Source: Syngnathus acus (Eukaryota; Chordata; Actinopteri; Syngnathiformes; Syngnathidae). Taken from it: a DNA stretch of 64,000 nucleotides. The position numbers and the translations under genes were made by a program. Position 1 is the first letter of the stretch; each line of letters begins with the position of its first letter. The stretch spans positions 4,878,476 to 4,942,475 of the forward strand of contig NC_051089.1 of assembly GCF_901709675.1 (NCBI RefSeq), given 5' to 3'. Below the pieces are notes generated by a model, which was not told the origin of the DNA, did no database searches, and was given only the letters and a program-made list of their open reading frames with translations. Positions 45,890-59,053 of this stretch are shown here, piece by piece.

Positions 45890-47799
45890 AAGTCTTCAAA
45901 GTGCAGTGTAATCTTTCATTAGGGATCTCGATGATGATGTCGGCCATATCTGTTCTTCATTATGTGATCGCTCTGTGTTTTACCTTTTCATTTTATGGCA
46001 ACAGAGATCATAAAAACAGCCTTGTTAAAGAAACACCCTCTCGACATTTGGATTATCTTGTTAACACACACTATGCGCTAGTGTTTTGTAAAATATTATG
46101 GAAGGTATTAAAAAAGGTTAATACGGGTCAGGTATATTCAAGGACTTGATTCGGAACGTGATAATGTCTTGATGACAGTAATCTCCGAATGTTTGGTCAC
46201 TTCCTGGGAAGGATCTAGGTTGGGTGTGTTCAGGGTGCAGCCCATGGCACTGACCACCGCATGTCAATGTAACAAGAGGGGGGTTCCCAGCCAAGGTATT
46301 TGACCCACATCACCTTTGACCCCAAGATGATTGAAGTGGCGGCTTTCCTTGCTCTGGTGCTCTGGCCTCGAGACAAGGTGACGAGTCCTTTAGGAACTCT
46401 CTGGTTGCACAGTTTTTGAGACAACGTAGAAAAGCGCAAAAAGAATGGAGAAAGGGGGGGGGGAACAGGCGCCGGTCTTTGTTGGGAGTGACGTTGTAAT
46501 GTGTCTGCCGAAGCTTAGGCCTTAAGACATTCCGCCCAAGCCAGAAGGAAGGCTCGGCCGTGCTGTGACCTTGAGTGGTCTTAATCGTCACTGTGACTGC
46601 TTTGCTGGGGGGCAACTTCGGGGTCAAATAACCTGGATGAGTCACACTTACTGCAGCAAACAATGATACTTGATTTGCTGTTTGTTTGTTTGCCAACATT
46701 CAAAATATGTGTGTCACAATTGAAAATTCAGAATGAATGATCTGTGTTTGTATGGTGCTACAGACCATTTTCAGTTGTATTCTGCCGGCCATTTTTTACC
46801 CCAAAGGAAGTATTGCTTTTTGTGAAATTCCCCCTTAATGTTATTTACCCCTTTTAGCACCGAAACATCAATTGTCATGTTACACTTCAACTAAGCCAAT
46901 AATCTCTTTTAGTTTTCACCTTGTGTATGCCTCAAGGTCAAATGACTTTTCTCCCTTTAGTGGTCTCAAATGTTGCTTTGCTGCTCCCGGGGTCATGCCT
47001 ACTAATCCCCAGTTACTCAAGTCCTGCTGGATTTCTCCCAAGGGCGGCAGAAACCAGATCCCCAAACCCCCTGAAGCTGGCCCAAGATGTCCGCACAGAT
47101 AAGCATCCTGAGCTCGCTCCCAGTCAGGGGGTCTTAGGCAAGAATTCAGAGACACATCATCACAAATCCATTAAGTCTGGCCCACGAGTTTAACAACAAA
47201 CCCCAACTGCAGCCACTACACCTTTTAAACCTTGCGTGCCGTCCCAGGAACTTGTCTGGAGCAGGTACTGGATCCGACCCCCTTTAGAGCTCTACATTTT
47301 GGAATCAATGCGGAGAGTAGGTGTGGGAATTGGCCAATTCAAGCAACTCGCTATTGTATATTATTGCTATGTTCCGCCAACAATAACATGGCAAAGTATG
47401 AAGATGAAAGGAAAACAAACACTAATATTTCAATAGCAATAGTCTGAAGAAACACTGATGTGGCCAATAATCTTTTGAGCAAGGAAACAAGATACGTTCT
47501 TTCGGGTGACAGGAAGTAGAATGTGCTGTATCCTCCCACAACAGCGCATCCCCCCATCTTCTATATGTGTAAGTCTAACAAAATACCAAAAGAAAGAAAA
47601 GTCCACATTAGTTAGACACCACATTGGGCACGGAAATGGGGCAGCCGAAGTCAGCTGATATAGGCTTAAGCACACACGCTACTCGAGTGAGAAAAAGTGG
47701 CACAGAACTCCCAAAATCAAAATCAAACAAAATCAAAGCACATTGGTTGTATGACTGAATGTTCTTTTTTTTTTTTTTAAACAGAATATGTGGCTGTCT
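45890..47799. other. Mixed spacer
   Basis: 46210-46640 and 46960-47180 are GC-balanced with overlapping frames up to 129 codons but no domain. A G8 run lies at 46455-46462 and T15 near 47765. No element ends seen. Confidence 0.35.
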
Positions 47800-48260
47800 T
47801 TTTTTTTCCAAGCTGCAATTGCATGTTGAATTCAGCTTGTGTGGTAGAGGCCACTTTAAGTGATGCTGCAAATAAAATTGTCTGTTTGAGGCCACGCTGC
47901 ATCATGCCTGTGGCCTTGGCAAGTGCGGGTCGCCTGCATGGGAGGCATTCGGCGGTTGGGCGACAAAATATAGAGAGCGGCAGCCGACTACTCTGTCGTT
48001 TGCGGTGCGGCGTTGCGCTCGTAGTGCCGGAGCACAACACTTGTGTACATCAACCATAAGTGGGAGACTGCACTTCATTCTTTTCCCACAATTTGGGCTT
48101 CTGTGCTGTGTTTTGCCTGGTTCAACTGCATTGTGTTTGTGTGTATTTGTCTTGAGAGTGTCGAGGCTGCCGTAGCCTTCAATTAGCACAGCGTTTAGTG
48201 GCCCTCTTTGAAACCATGATTGTGGAACAAACAAATCAATCCAGAGGATTTCCCCAACCA
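47800..48260. other. Weak CNE candidate, CpG-bearing
   Basis: 47900-48050 retains many CpGs (GTGCGGCGTTGCGCTCG). Overlapping frames on both strands (119 and 89 codons) have no known motif. Confidence 0.27.
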
Positions 48261-50049
48261 TTTGGCTGAGTGCTTTACTATGTGGACCATAAAATTGTAT
48301 TTTGAGTCACTCATTTAACATTTTTATTTACTGTTGCTATCAAGTTTATATTTGGTTTATGAGTGATAATTAAACACCCTTTGTGAATGCTATTATGTTG
48401 CATTTTTTTAAGGACCCTAAGTTCATGACAAAGTTCCATTGCAACATAACTCAATTTTAAAATGTTATTTGGTGCGAATGGTGGTATGTTTGCTTTAACT
48501 GGTAAATTTAAATAATACTTTAACTATTTTGGTTACCTCATTGCATGTTGTTGAGATAAAAGTACAAAATGGCACAGCATTTAATTCTATGATACGATTA
48601 ATAATCTGTTTTGATTAAATTTAAGAGGAACAAAATACAGGTGTCCCTCCAGTCATGATGGTTGCAGCATTTTGTTGTCATTAATTATTAGTTTTAAGAC
48701 TTCTAGTGCGGAAGCTAATCACAGGAGTAAAAGAGAATTTTTATATTGTTCTGATTATTTTGTAGTCATGGCCTTGAATATTTTTTTTTTTATCAATGTT
48801 TCCTCTACTTAAGACTTTACTGTCATGTTAGCATTGGTTAGTAACAGTGTCTGTTGTGAATTATATTTTATGTCATAGAAACGGTTGATTGTAAACCAAG
48901 GATCCTCTGTAATTAGTGTCTCATGCATTTTTAGGGCAACCCTTTGACTTGACTAAAGGTTAGAAATATTTTACAGACTCCAAAAAGTATGTGGTTTTTC
49001 CTAGCTGAAAGGATTACATGTCAAAATTTGGATACTTCCCCTCATAATATGCCAAAATAATTTCAGGACAAATCACAACAGTGTGGTGGCCTCTCATATT
49101 TGAAGAAAACTCCTACACACATCATGTTCTAATTTACCAAATAAGGAGCGGAGCAAATGGGGAGGGAAAAAAAAAATCAATAGCAGCAGATCAGTAACCC
49201 TTCTGCCCCCAGAGTGTGACCGTGAACCCTTTTGGACACTGCTGGGTGTTGAGGCCACACATGTCATCAGTGGTGTTTCTTGGATTATCCACAGACAACT
49301 TATGTAAAAGTTTTTTTTAAACTATGTATCTACCATGGAAAACTTTCGTAAAGTGGTAAGAAATAAAGCAAGAAACATGTAACTGAATAAGTCCCACAGT
49401 GTTGCTGCCCAGACGATAAACATGGACTCACAACATCGTGGAGAGACCACATGACAGAGTCTGGTAATGCTAATGCTAGTTCTTGTTAGCGGTGCCTCGT
49501 CCGCATGATGTTTTTGCTAAGAACTTGTTTCTAACATGTGGTAGGACCGATTCCACAATGTTGCTAATGCTGTTTTGATTAAAAACAAGCTGAAAATAAA
49601 CAATAACATAAATAATATAGTGTCAATAAACACTGTACATTTACGTACTGTTACACTTGTAGTTATGGTGTCTTTGATTCATGTCAAAAATAATGTCGAC
49701 CTGATCAATAATTCCAATTTACAGGCATCCTTGTGACCGTGTATTCTTCAGCCGCTGTACAAAGTACTTCAGCATGTGCTGTTTGTAACCTTGAATTATT
49801 GTGGCAGGATGGAAAAAGATGACATGCTGTAATTATTTACTAACTATCTGTAGCTCATACAAAAAAGATCTACAGCCCACTTTTGCATCCAGTTTAGGTT
49901 CATTGCCGTTACTTTTAATAGTAGACCCAACAAAATGGAGAGAGTGAGAGGTTAAAGGTAACATGAACTGTTTTTTTTTAAGTTTATCAAAGGATGTCAC
50001 ACATGTACAGTGCATGTACAGTCTGGATGTACAATATGTTCTACATTAC
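48261..50049. other. AT-rich spacer
   Basis: Long A/T-rich stretch with runs at 48780-48791 and 49168-49176. Nothing supported. Confidence 0.5.
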
Positions 50050-50580
50050 ACAGTCCAGGTGATTCCCGGCCTCGGAACACGATCTCCTCCGGGCCACAGC
50101 CCTGGTCTTGTTAAAGCGGCGCAAACCCGGCGTGGATCGAGTTTAAAAGTAATAAAAAAGGAGCAGACCTGGCGGCTAGGTGCGATCGGATTCCCGCGAG
50201 CCACGTTCCTTTTCATGTGCACGCGGCATTCAACGAAGCGTTTAATTCAACAAATCCACGGTTGTGATCCAGTCCAAATGGACGGGGGTGCTTACTTCAA
50301 TTTGTACCAAAGCATCTCTGCGTGATCAAAGCGTGGCCGCCCATCCCCAACATGCTGCTTAAATTAACACTAACACCACAGTCCTGTATTTGGAATGGAT
50401 TACCAGCGGTGGAATTCCTTCACACACATATGGTTTCAATAGGGCCGCCATGCCAGCTTCACATCTTTAATGGGCTGACAGGCAACTTTGGTGCAAACTC
50501 TCTCGACTCTCCAAACTTTTTTTTTTCGGGCTGTCTCACACACGCGTTTTTTTTTTTTTCTCCCCCTTTCCCTCTACTGT
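50050..50580. other. CNE candidate, CpG-bearing
   Basis: 50070-50300 is GC-balanced with many CpGs. GCGTTTAATTCAAC and GCTTAAATTAACAC give AT cores. T-rich runs close the block. A 120-codon frame (49963-50325) has no recognisable domain. Confidence 0.3.
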
Positions 50581-50734
50581 GAATTGCAGAGATTCTGTCT
50601 GAAGTGTTCTCAGCATGCTGCACACATCAGCTCTCTGGGAGGATGTCACTTCACTGCACTGTGTGCGCGCGTGCGTGTTTTAGCCAGGAAGTAGGCAACC
50701 GTGCTTCACGGTAACTAACCCAACTTACTGAGTT

Positions 50735-51075
50735 ACTCTCATTTTCTTTCTCCATTTTCGTCTTCATTTCATTTCCCACACAATTTAATTTCTTCCTTCA
50801 TGTTCCTCGTCTACTCATACTTTCTCGCCATCATTTTCTCTCCAGAAACCACCTTCACGTCGTCACCACTTTCAGCACATCATTTTCTCTTGCACTTCTA
50901 TCCTCCACTTCATCACTCATTGATTTTCCGTCTCCAAATCATCATCGCCTTCATTTGTCTTTCACTCCTCATGTTCACTTTCACTGCCTTCCTAATTCTT
51001 TTTCTCCACTGTGTTCTTTTTTGTCTCTTCATTCACCCGTACTATACTCTTCTTTGCCGTACTCCTGTTTTGATT
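50735..51075 (+). other. Strongly pyrimidine-biased strand, about 340 bp
   Basis: The plus strand is dominated by C and T, with recurring TCATTTTC, TTCACTTTC and CATCATTTTCTCT words but no fixed period. The 98-codon frame across it is leucine/phenylalanine/serine-rich because of this bias. It could be a very old TTC-type satellite or a triplex-prone tract. Confidence 0.6.
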
Positions 51076-51149
51076 TTTTTGGAGGTGGGTGGTTAAGATT
51101 ACTTGCTTTAAGTCTTGCCAAGCGAATTTTTCCAGTTCTATTAAACAAA

Positions 51150-51235
51150 ATATTATTAATATTACTAAATTTAAATAATACTAATATTACTAGATTTAAA
51201 AAATAATAATAAACTAATATTACAAAATATTACCA
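51150..51235 (+). repeat. Short degenerate AT-rich tandem repeat
   Basis: TAATATTACTAAATTTAAA recurs with changes at 51158, 51182 and 51215, spaced about 24 and 33 bp. Confidence 0.6.
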
Positions 51236-52380
51236 CATTTAACTACTAATTTTCATTTTTCAAGCTACTGCTATTAGTGCGAGTAATGTGTTGTGGGCGG
51301 CCTCAAGTGTGTGACACATGCCGACTGGGTTAGCTGGACCTCGCGGTGTTACTAATGCGGCTCGGTAGTTTACACTAAGATTGAATCAGCCATTAGGGAC
51401 ACTCGTAGTGGAAAAACATTCTCATAACTCATAAGACAACTCATCCTGGCAGAGCGCCGAAGAGTGCACTACTCGTAGTACTCGTGTATTTGACTAACGG
51501 CTAGACTAACGGCTAGCTCTTCCCTATCAATACTTGGAGGCCACCAACGCCAAGTAGTGCAGTTTTGCCTTATTGTCACTTCAATGCACTTTGTGTTTTT
51601 GTTACAGGAACAAACACAATCCCGCCACGGGGCAACTGTGAACGAGAATCTTTTTTCGTTGCCTGACTGCTCTCCATGTGCAGGGCATGTGGAGGCCATG
51701 GGTGCGGTCGTTTTCGTGTGCGTGTTGTTAAAAACCTCTCTCGTATCAGCGTTACATATGGTGGCGTGTGCTCCTTCTGGCACCAAAGTTGGAGATACCG
51801 CACCCCTGCACTCCACTTGTTTGGCTGAGCCGGGTGTCACAGGCATTAAAGATATAAACGGAACATCACACCGAGGCGCAGATCCTTCAAATTTCACTTA
51901 GGGCTCTCGGGGGAAGAGTTCACAATGTGACATTTTTTACTCAGCGTCTGCACTTTTTATTGTAACAGGCATGAGGCAAATCAGAATAGCGAAGGCAGCG
52001 GGGGGTCGGTCGTCGGGTGACTTTTTTGCGGGTTGGGGGGGACGTCTCTCCGGGAGTGCGTTCAAACTCTTGCAGCTCTATTTCTGTTCTCGTGCAATTA
52101 GACGGCTCCCTGAAGACATGGCGATACATGAATACATTCTTGTCAGCGTGTCACTCCGGGAGTGCCGTATCGTATAGTGCCGGCTCCAGGTGTGTGTGTG
52201 CGTTTGTGTTTTGTTTGCGTTTGAGCGTTCGCTTTATGTGTCGTATTATATCATTTTTATTCCGTCGTATACTATGTTGACATATTTTAAAGCACGCCTC
52301 GGGGTAGGTAGATATGTCAGGTGAGGTGGTGTTCACCACTGTTACGTGATAGCGTGATTTATGTGGACACTTAATGTACA
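51236..52380. other. Mixed spacer
   Basis: 51290-51900 is GC-balanced with two overlapping frames of 142 (minus) and 114 (plus) codons and no domain. CTCCGGGAGTGC occurs twice, near 52047 and 52153. G runs at 52030-52040. Confidence 0.3.
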
Positions 52381-53560
52381 CTTAAAAGTTTGCAATGTAA
52401 ACGAGTCTTGTTGAGTATCACCGGACAAACCAAGAGCTTAGATAAACATAATTTATTTTTGGACCCTGATTTGTTTTGTTTTTGAACAATTTTTATAGGA
52501 ATTAATAAAATAATGAGCAATCTGAAAATTTGGTGACACAAAATGCCTGATGATTACCTGAAGCCATTTTTTGTACACAGAGTTCCTACTGTCACTTTTA
52601 CTAATAAGATGACCTTGTGCAAGCTCTCATCTTTATATGAAAAAAAACAATAAAGTTGGTGCTTCCCACTGTTTATTATGATAACAGAGAATATTGCCAT
52701 AACAGCAATTAAAAAAAGGTTTTTTTCGGCATCACTATCAATATTATATTTACTGGTAGCAGTGATATAGTGTAGCTCCTTCCATTTCTCTGGTTATTAC
52801 CAAGTAAGTCACAAGTACAAGAACATTAACCTGACACTTAAAATTCAAAGCATATTTAAATGTATCAGTCCCGCCATAAGTAAATCCTACTTGTCGACTT
52901 CAAACAGCTAAAAGTATTTTTTCCTGCAATGTAATTTATGCATAAAGTGGCTTTTAGCAGGCAGCAACAAAGTGACTTTGATAAATGCCCCTTAATTTAT
53001 CGTCTTGTATGTGAAATCAAAGTGGAACATCAACAGGCTGCGTACTGACCAGAGAACGGAGATGGTGGGTGAGACACTGCGCAAAAGTGATTTTTTTTTT
53101 TGTCTTTGTAAACTTTTCCTCCCACCTCCTATGCAGACCTCGGGGTTAATCAGTGGCATAAAGGTTACGACGTACGCTTACTGACTAATGGCAGGGCGAT
53201 GCGTGGAAATGACGTGCGTGCTAGTAACCTGGGAGCAAGACACAAAGCAGGGAGGGAATTTTGTTCAAAAAAAAGTTCATCTTTGCTCCAACATACTTTA
53301 GACAGGTCTTTGGCAGTTTTGAAAAGGCCCTTTAATGGCATGTTTATATTATTCATGTGTTCAGCTTTAGCTTCTAGTGCTAACAGCTAGCTCCCAATTC
53401 AGCTACCTGCCTGATAGCAACGTGTAACACTGTTAAAAATCAAATAAAACTTATTATTTACGCATCCTCATTTTTCCTTCATTTTAAGAGTTTTAATATT
53501 TTTCTTTCATTTTAGGTTTAGTTTTGTCTTCTTTTGTATGACCAAGAAAGGCAGTTAAAA
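52381..53560. other. AT-rich spacer
   Basis: Featureless apart from T runs near 53090 and a balanced stretch at 53160-53260. Confidence 0.45.
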
Positions 53561-54660
53561 TGCCACATGAGGGTTAAATGATGGCAACACTTTAATCCTG
53601 GAAGGTATAATTTATCTTTTATATTATAGTATATTATCATACTGTCAAAAAGTTTTAAACTTGGAGCAAATCACAGAACAGCTTGCGTTCGAGCTTGGAG
53701 TTGTGTATGAATGTAAGCTTACAGACCCTTTTGTTGGCAGGTTAATGTTCGCCCAGCTGCATGTGAGCTGTCACAGTCCCCCCCTCCCCTCCGTCCCCCT
53801 TAAACATGTGTCTAGCCTGGACATCTTGCTCATAAGCAACTCCTTGAGAAATGCACACCCACTTGAAAAGACAAAAAAGGCGACCTAACGCTGCCATTCG
53901 CAAGCTGACCTCCGACGCGACCTCTCGCCTGTTTGCTGACATTTGCGCAATGGAGGCACTTGAACGAAAAAATGGAGGGCAGCCGTGAAGGCAGGGGGGT
54001 AAGAGGAGTAAGAAAGCCGGAGTGTGGAGAAGGGGGGGCGGTCGGCGTATGGGGGAATGCGACGTTCTGATGGATGAGGTCTTCTCCTGTTACATTTGGA
54101 GAGAACACAGCTGTGAGGAGCTGTTAAGTACACGCAAACAAGCCGTCTGCTTCAGACAAGCCTGCCGGGCACCCGGCCCCGCATCCCACTTGTACCACTC
54201 TGACACATGATCACAGCCAGACAATACATGTGGGAGCAGAGCGTGCTCCGTGCAAAAAGTGAGAAATATTTCCAAGCAGAACAAAAAAAAAAATACTCCC
54301 CCCCCAACCACCCCTTGCAAACACCCCTCAATACAGCTGGGACCACACTTGGTATTATAATTCATCTTGTTTCCCTTTGTCTTTCGCCGTGTGTTTGCGC
54401 GCCGTCGTGGGGAGGGAAGACGAGTGAAGGGAGCAAAGGGGGAGCTTTGGTGGTTTAGTGACAAGGAAATAGGTTGGGAATGGAGAGAACATCTGCCAGC
54501 GTGACAGTGTCACACTCTGTCTAATGCGTTCTGAATAGGCACGGCTGTCCCGAGCTGTGTGAAGGCAAATTGTTCTGATCCATATGCAGATTACAGGAAT
54601 TAATATGTTGTCTTTAAAGCACAAGTAAAGAATAGTAGTAACCCCCTCTATAGAGTGCAC
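53561..54660. other. Mixed spacer
   Basis: 53680-54240 is balanced with C-tracts near 53780. 54290-54320 is C-rich and minus-strand G4-like. Overlapping frames up to 124 codons are unrecognised. Confidence 0.3.
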
Positions 54661-55535
54661 GGGTTACTTTCCTTATGGTAAATGCAATTGGACAGCAATA
54701 AGTCAATGATTGTGTTAGACAGTAGTACAACAAAACTAAATTCAACATTGTCAAAACTCTAAACGTTTAATTTCAACAGTAACATTAAAAGCAAGTTTAG
54801 TAGTAAACAAAATGTGTCCAGGCTGGTCCGCTCTAGGATTATTAATCAACACTGAAATGCTCTACTTTTTAGTCAAATTTAATGTGTGTGCTGGACTTTC
54901 AATATTGAATTAATTATGAAATAATTTTAAACAATCTTTATTAATCATATTTAAACAATTAAAGTGTACAGGTGTCTTAATAAAATGTCATTCTTTGGTT
55001 AAAAAAACAACAACAACAAAGGATCAAGTACTATAGCACACATGGCAACCTCTTGTAATAATGTGGTTGAAGTGAGATTTTTCTATTCCTGTTAGATGGA
55101 TATAGATTTTCATTACCATGATGATGACAAAGATTGTCGGTTGGACGTGACGACCAAACAAGGCCTACTATAATCCAAGAATGTGAAGAGAAAAGTAAAG
55201 ACAATTTGTATTTTCATTAGCTGGTTGCTGAAGAAAATTGCCATTAGCCTACTTCTGCAAAGATTTGGCTAACCTTAAATAAATCTCAGATTGAGTGATT
55301 GTCAAACTTAAATGTAAATATAATACTGTTAAAACCATAATACCATTAATAAATACTATGTAGTTGACATCTGAGTAAGTTATCATGTCAGATATGTTTA
55401 TTTGAGCTTTGTCTGCACTTGCGAGTTTCCAATAAGGAAATAATCCGCATGCATTCACATGCATGTGGAGTATTTCTTCAATGACATTTTTTATTTTATT
55501 CAGTCACTTGTGAGCAAATATTGAGATAATGTGAT
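54661..55535. other. AT-rich spacer
   Basis: Nothing supported. Confidence 0.5.
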
Positions 55536-56699
55536 TTGGATGAGTCAGACATTTTGGCATGTGACAATGTAACGACTAAGCGGCCACGTCGGTCGAGTGT
55601 GTTGCCATGTGGGGACGTGGAAGTGATTCGATGGCGACGCTTGTGGTGTACCGCGAATAAGCTGACAAGCTTCACTTTTCTTTTTTTAAGTGCTGGACAA
55701 ATAATGCATAAAGCCGGTTTGGATCAAGTCGTGCCGGGAACATGTGGCATTGCGCTGGAATGAGTCATACTCATGACTCGGAGAATCACGGAGACAGTGT
55801 GCTGACAGACGGATGTTGCGGTGAAATGTGGATCCCAAAGACAGACGTGCAAAACCCTTTGTCGGATTTTTAGTAATAATACATAAGTGTGAGTGAAACT
55901 TCAGACTGCTTGGCTAATGGGTTTTTTGTGTGTGTGTGCGTGTGTGTCTGTGTGTGTGTGTTGTGCTGATGCAGCACTCATCTCTGCTCTGCCACAGCTG
56001 GTTGTGTTTTGTGTATAGCGTTCTTTTCTTCCTCACTTGATTTGAACTGTGAACTTTAAATGATTTCTGTTGTGTACAAGGCAGCAGTTAGACTAATACT
56101 GGACGCATAATGATTATTACAAGGGCACAGACTCACTCCCCAAATCCCAATTTGTTATTCTTGTTGACACTAACGAATTACTTACAAATCAGAATCATAT
56201 TGTTACGTCTGTTTTTGCCATAACTCCTTGCTAGCTGGGACTATTCGCCTCCTTTCGAGCTAGCTAGTTCGCGAGCTGGCTATACAAGCTAGGTCTCACT
56301 TTGCTGGATCAACCTCAGCGATAAACACAAATATTTGTTATTTTTTAAAGTGAGTTCTGCTTGGCCCCAGTTGCACTTCCACCTCTTTTCGAGTCTTCAA
56401 TTAACCTAACGTGCGCGTTAGACATAACCTCTGAACGGTAAATCGGTGAAGCTGATAAGGCAATCTTTGGGGAAAGAAGAGGACGCGTAAAGTTGCGGAC
56501 AAGTTGATGTCAGCAGCTGAGGTTCCAGGTCACAGGATACACTATTGTTGTGTCTCCATTTATCACAGGTCTCGGGTGAAAGAGTAAGCCCACTTCCTGT
56601 ATCCCAGCACTTCACACTCAGCTGAACTGTTCTGCAGAACCATTGCAAACAAAGACAACCTTTGCACAACCAACAAAAAGAAAATAAACACGTAGATGA
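55536..56699. other. Mixed spacer
   Basis: 55560-55840 is CpG-bearing and balanced. 56220-56300 repeats AGCTAGCT-type palindromes. A 100-codon minus-strand frame (56418-56720) is unrecognised. Confidence 0.3.
55927..55961 (+). repeat. (TG)n microsatellite, interrupted
   Basis: A TG tract with single CG and CT interruptions. Confidence 0.88.
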
Positions 56700-56905
56700 A
56701 TAACGCACGTGGGGGGGCAATGGCTAGGAGGAAACATTATTGTATAAATAGCGCCCGCTGTTATTTTTCCACAACGCGGCGGTACAACAGCAGCTACGTG
56801 CTGTTCGGCTGCGGCCTGAGGGCGATGAAGGAAATCCACGTTTGTGCTTCTGTCATGGCGTCACGCAGCCGACTGCCGACTGATACCACGGCAAGTGGAG
56901 TCTTA
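56700..56905. other. CNE candidate with hairpin
   Basis: CpG-rich, repeat-free 200 bp. AACAGCA-GCTACG-TGCTGTT at 56786-56805 is a perfect 7-bp-arm hairpin. TATAAATAG at 56743-56751 lies upstream of the CpG-rich part and could be read as a TATA element, but nothing downstream supports a gene. Confidence 0.33.
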
Positions 56906-57534
56906 TAATTAAAATTAATTGCATTTCGTTAGCTGTCCTTTTATATCTGCATCTTGTCGTAGCTAATATGCTTTATGTGCAATACGTGCAATGACAAACA
57001 TGAATCATATCAATGAAGTCTCACTCAAATGTCCTTTAATCACAATCTTCTCAGTGTCATGCACTTCTCCAGATATTCATTTGGCTCAATTTTATCGTGG
57101 AGAAACATTCCGGGCAAGTTTACGCGAGCACAACCTTTGAAGTGACACTATGAAATAATAAATCCTATTAAATATGAATCACAAGGGTGATGTCAACAGT
57201 GGTGGCTCTGATTCCCATTTTGGAATTTCAAGAGCAAACACATGCGATCGTTCTCTATGCCATATCCCCCACCATTACCCGCCCCCCCCACCCTTTCATC
57301 CCACTACTTCACCTCTAATTGAATATGTTTCTGTTGTTGTTGCCAAGCGAACCCGCCCCGTCGCCCCCACCTACTTCCTCAAGCACGTAATGCATGCAGT
57401 AAATAATTCAAATGAAATTAATTTTACAGCACCTTGTTTCCAGTAAGCATGCCAACATCTGTTGTCGAGTCACAAGTTTACATTGTTGGTCATTACTTTC
57501 CACAATGAGCAAAATGTTTTATTAAAGCCTAGTG
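56906..57534. other. Spacer without supported feature
   Basis: AT-leaning with a C8 run at 57284-57291. A 90-codon frame (57174-57446) is unrecognised. Confidence 0.35.
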
Positions 57535-57745
57535 GGAGTCCCTCTAGGATCAGTCAGACCCGACGGTGCTGCTGACTGAACCCTCCCTGAACTCTCGACA
57601 ATCAGAGATTGGCTACGGCTCGACTGGGCCGGGACGCCTGTGTCGCCCACCCCAAAAATAGACCGCCATTTAATATGATGGAGGCGTCAGGCGCGCTCGC
57701 TCCCTCAGAAAACCGCTGACCACAGACAAACTGTGCTTCTGCTGA
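57535..57745. other. CNE candidate with MEF2-like site
   Basis: CCAAAAATAG at 57652-57661 is a MEF2-type site next to CCATTTAATATGATGG. The block is CpG-bearing and repeat-free. Confidence 0.35.
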
Positions 57746-58549
57746 CTTTTGAAGACATAAATCTAACCCTCCTGTCATCTTAGATCGCTCAACACACCAA
57801 CAGAACTGTCAAAAACTGTAATCTCATCTTGGATGCATGGTTTTTATTTCTAGCTTCTTTATTGTTTGCTCTCCCTTATTACTGACGTCACAGACGTGCA
57901 TGGTAAAGGCGGTTTGTTCCGAAATGTCGGAATATGTGTTTACTTCTGCACTGAAGGGATTATCAATAGACAAAAAACACCTTTCTCATTCTGATTCTCA
58001 TGAAATCATAATTGGAATTTTCTTGATCTGATCAGAATATTCCCTACGTAAATTAAGCGTTTTATTCCAATCAGGCTTTTATTAGGAATAAATGTGTCCA
58101 TTTAACCTTAGCCAGTTCCTGCAGTTTGTAAGTTTCAGCCATGGCAAAGCACATTTTTCCCCACAAAACTTTGGCCCCAAGATCGTACCTAATTATCACA
58201 ATGTCAACCTTTCGAGGCCATGCTATGAAACGAAAATGCCAAAAATGAATCATGAACCATTTTATTTGTAAATACCATAAAGAACACATAACATTACTTT
58301 AAAATAATGCTTTCCGCTGGGGCTCAATGGAGGAAGTTAATGACATCCATTGTAGTAGAAGGAAACGTACGAACACATTGTATAATATGCTAAAAAGATG
58401 TGTGCGCACATCCCAGTGTGAGAGAAAATGAACAAAGTTAAACACGTCGACTTCACTCAGGAAATAGGCAGTTTACTTGCAACAGTGCACATTTAAACAA
58501 CCCTTCAAAAGACGGCGCATTTTATATTCATCAATTTAGTACTTGCGAG
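57746..58549. other. Spacer with one perfect CRE
   Basis: TGACGTCA at 57883-57890 is a full palindromic CREB/ATF site. Otherwise AT-leaning with small unrecognised frames. Confidence 0.35.
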
Positions 58550-59037
58550 AAGGGAGGGAATAAGCAGACTGTGATACATAAATTATTAAAAGCAAATAAA
58601 ATATATCAGGAGATGAATGTGGACAATAACCAGTGGCGGGGTGTGAAGTTAAATCTTTGGAAGCAGTGCCACACGTTCAAGTCTGCGTGCGGGCTTTACC
58701 CGAGCAGAAAATCAGGAACTTGGCCAGACGGTGGGTGTACTTTTGTTTTTTGGATGCACCTTTTCTCTGTAGACTTGGCTGTAAAATGTGAGGGGACCCG
58801 GGACGCACCCCTGAGGAGCTCCGAAGTGCTCATCACCTCTAAGCCCCGCCCCCCCCTTGACAGGCCCGGCTGCTGGCGAGCCGCACCAGACCGAGTGGGT
58901 CGTCCGCGCTCTGGGCCTTTGCCAGGAACAGATGTGCTCAGACAAATGACTAATTGAAAACCTAAAACAAAATCAGCAGCTTGGGTTATTTGGCCAGAGT
59001 AATGACGGGCGTGCGCCGATAAAGAGAGCGGGAGCAA
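58550..59037. other. CNE candidate
   Basis: GACTAATTGAAAACC near 58947 and GTGATACATAAATTATT near 58571 are homeodomain-type. 58780-58930 is GC-rich. Frames of 128 (plus) and 117 (minus) codons overlap without a known domain. A (CA)n tract at 59038-59053 ends the block. Confidence 0.35.
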
Positions 59038-59053
59038 ACACACACACACACAC
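59038..59053 (+). repeat. (CA)n microsatellite
   Basis: Eight CA units. Confidence 0.88.

Noticed and set aside
56743-56751. TATAAATAG as a core promoter
   Set aside because: No supported gene downstream; kept only as a remark in the block entry.
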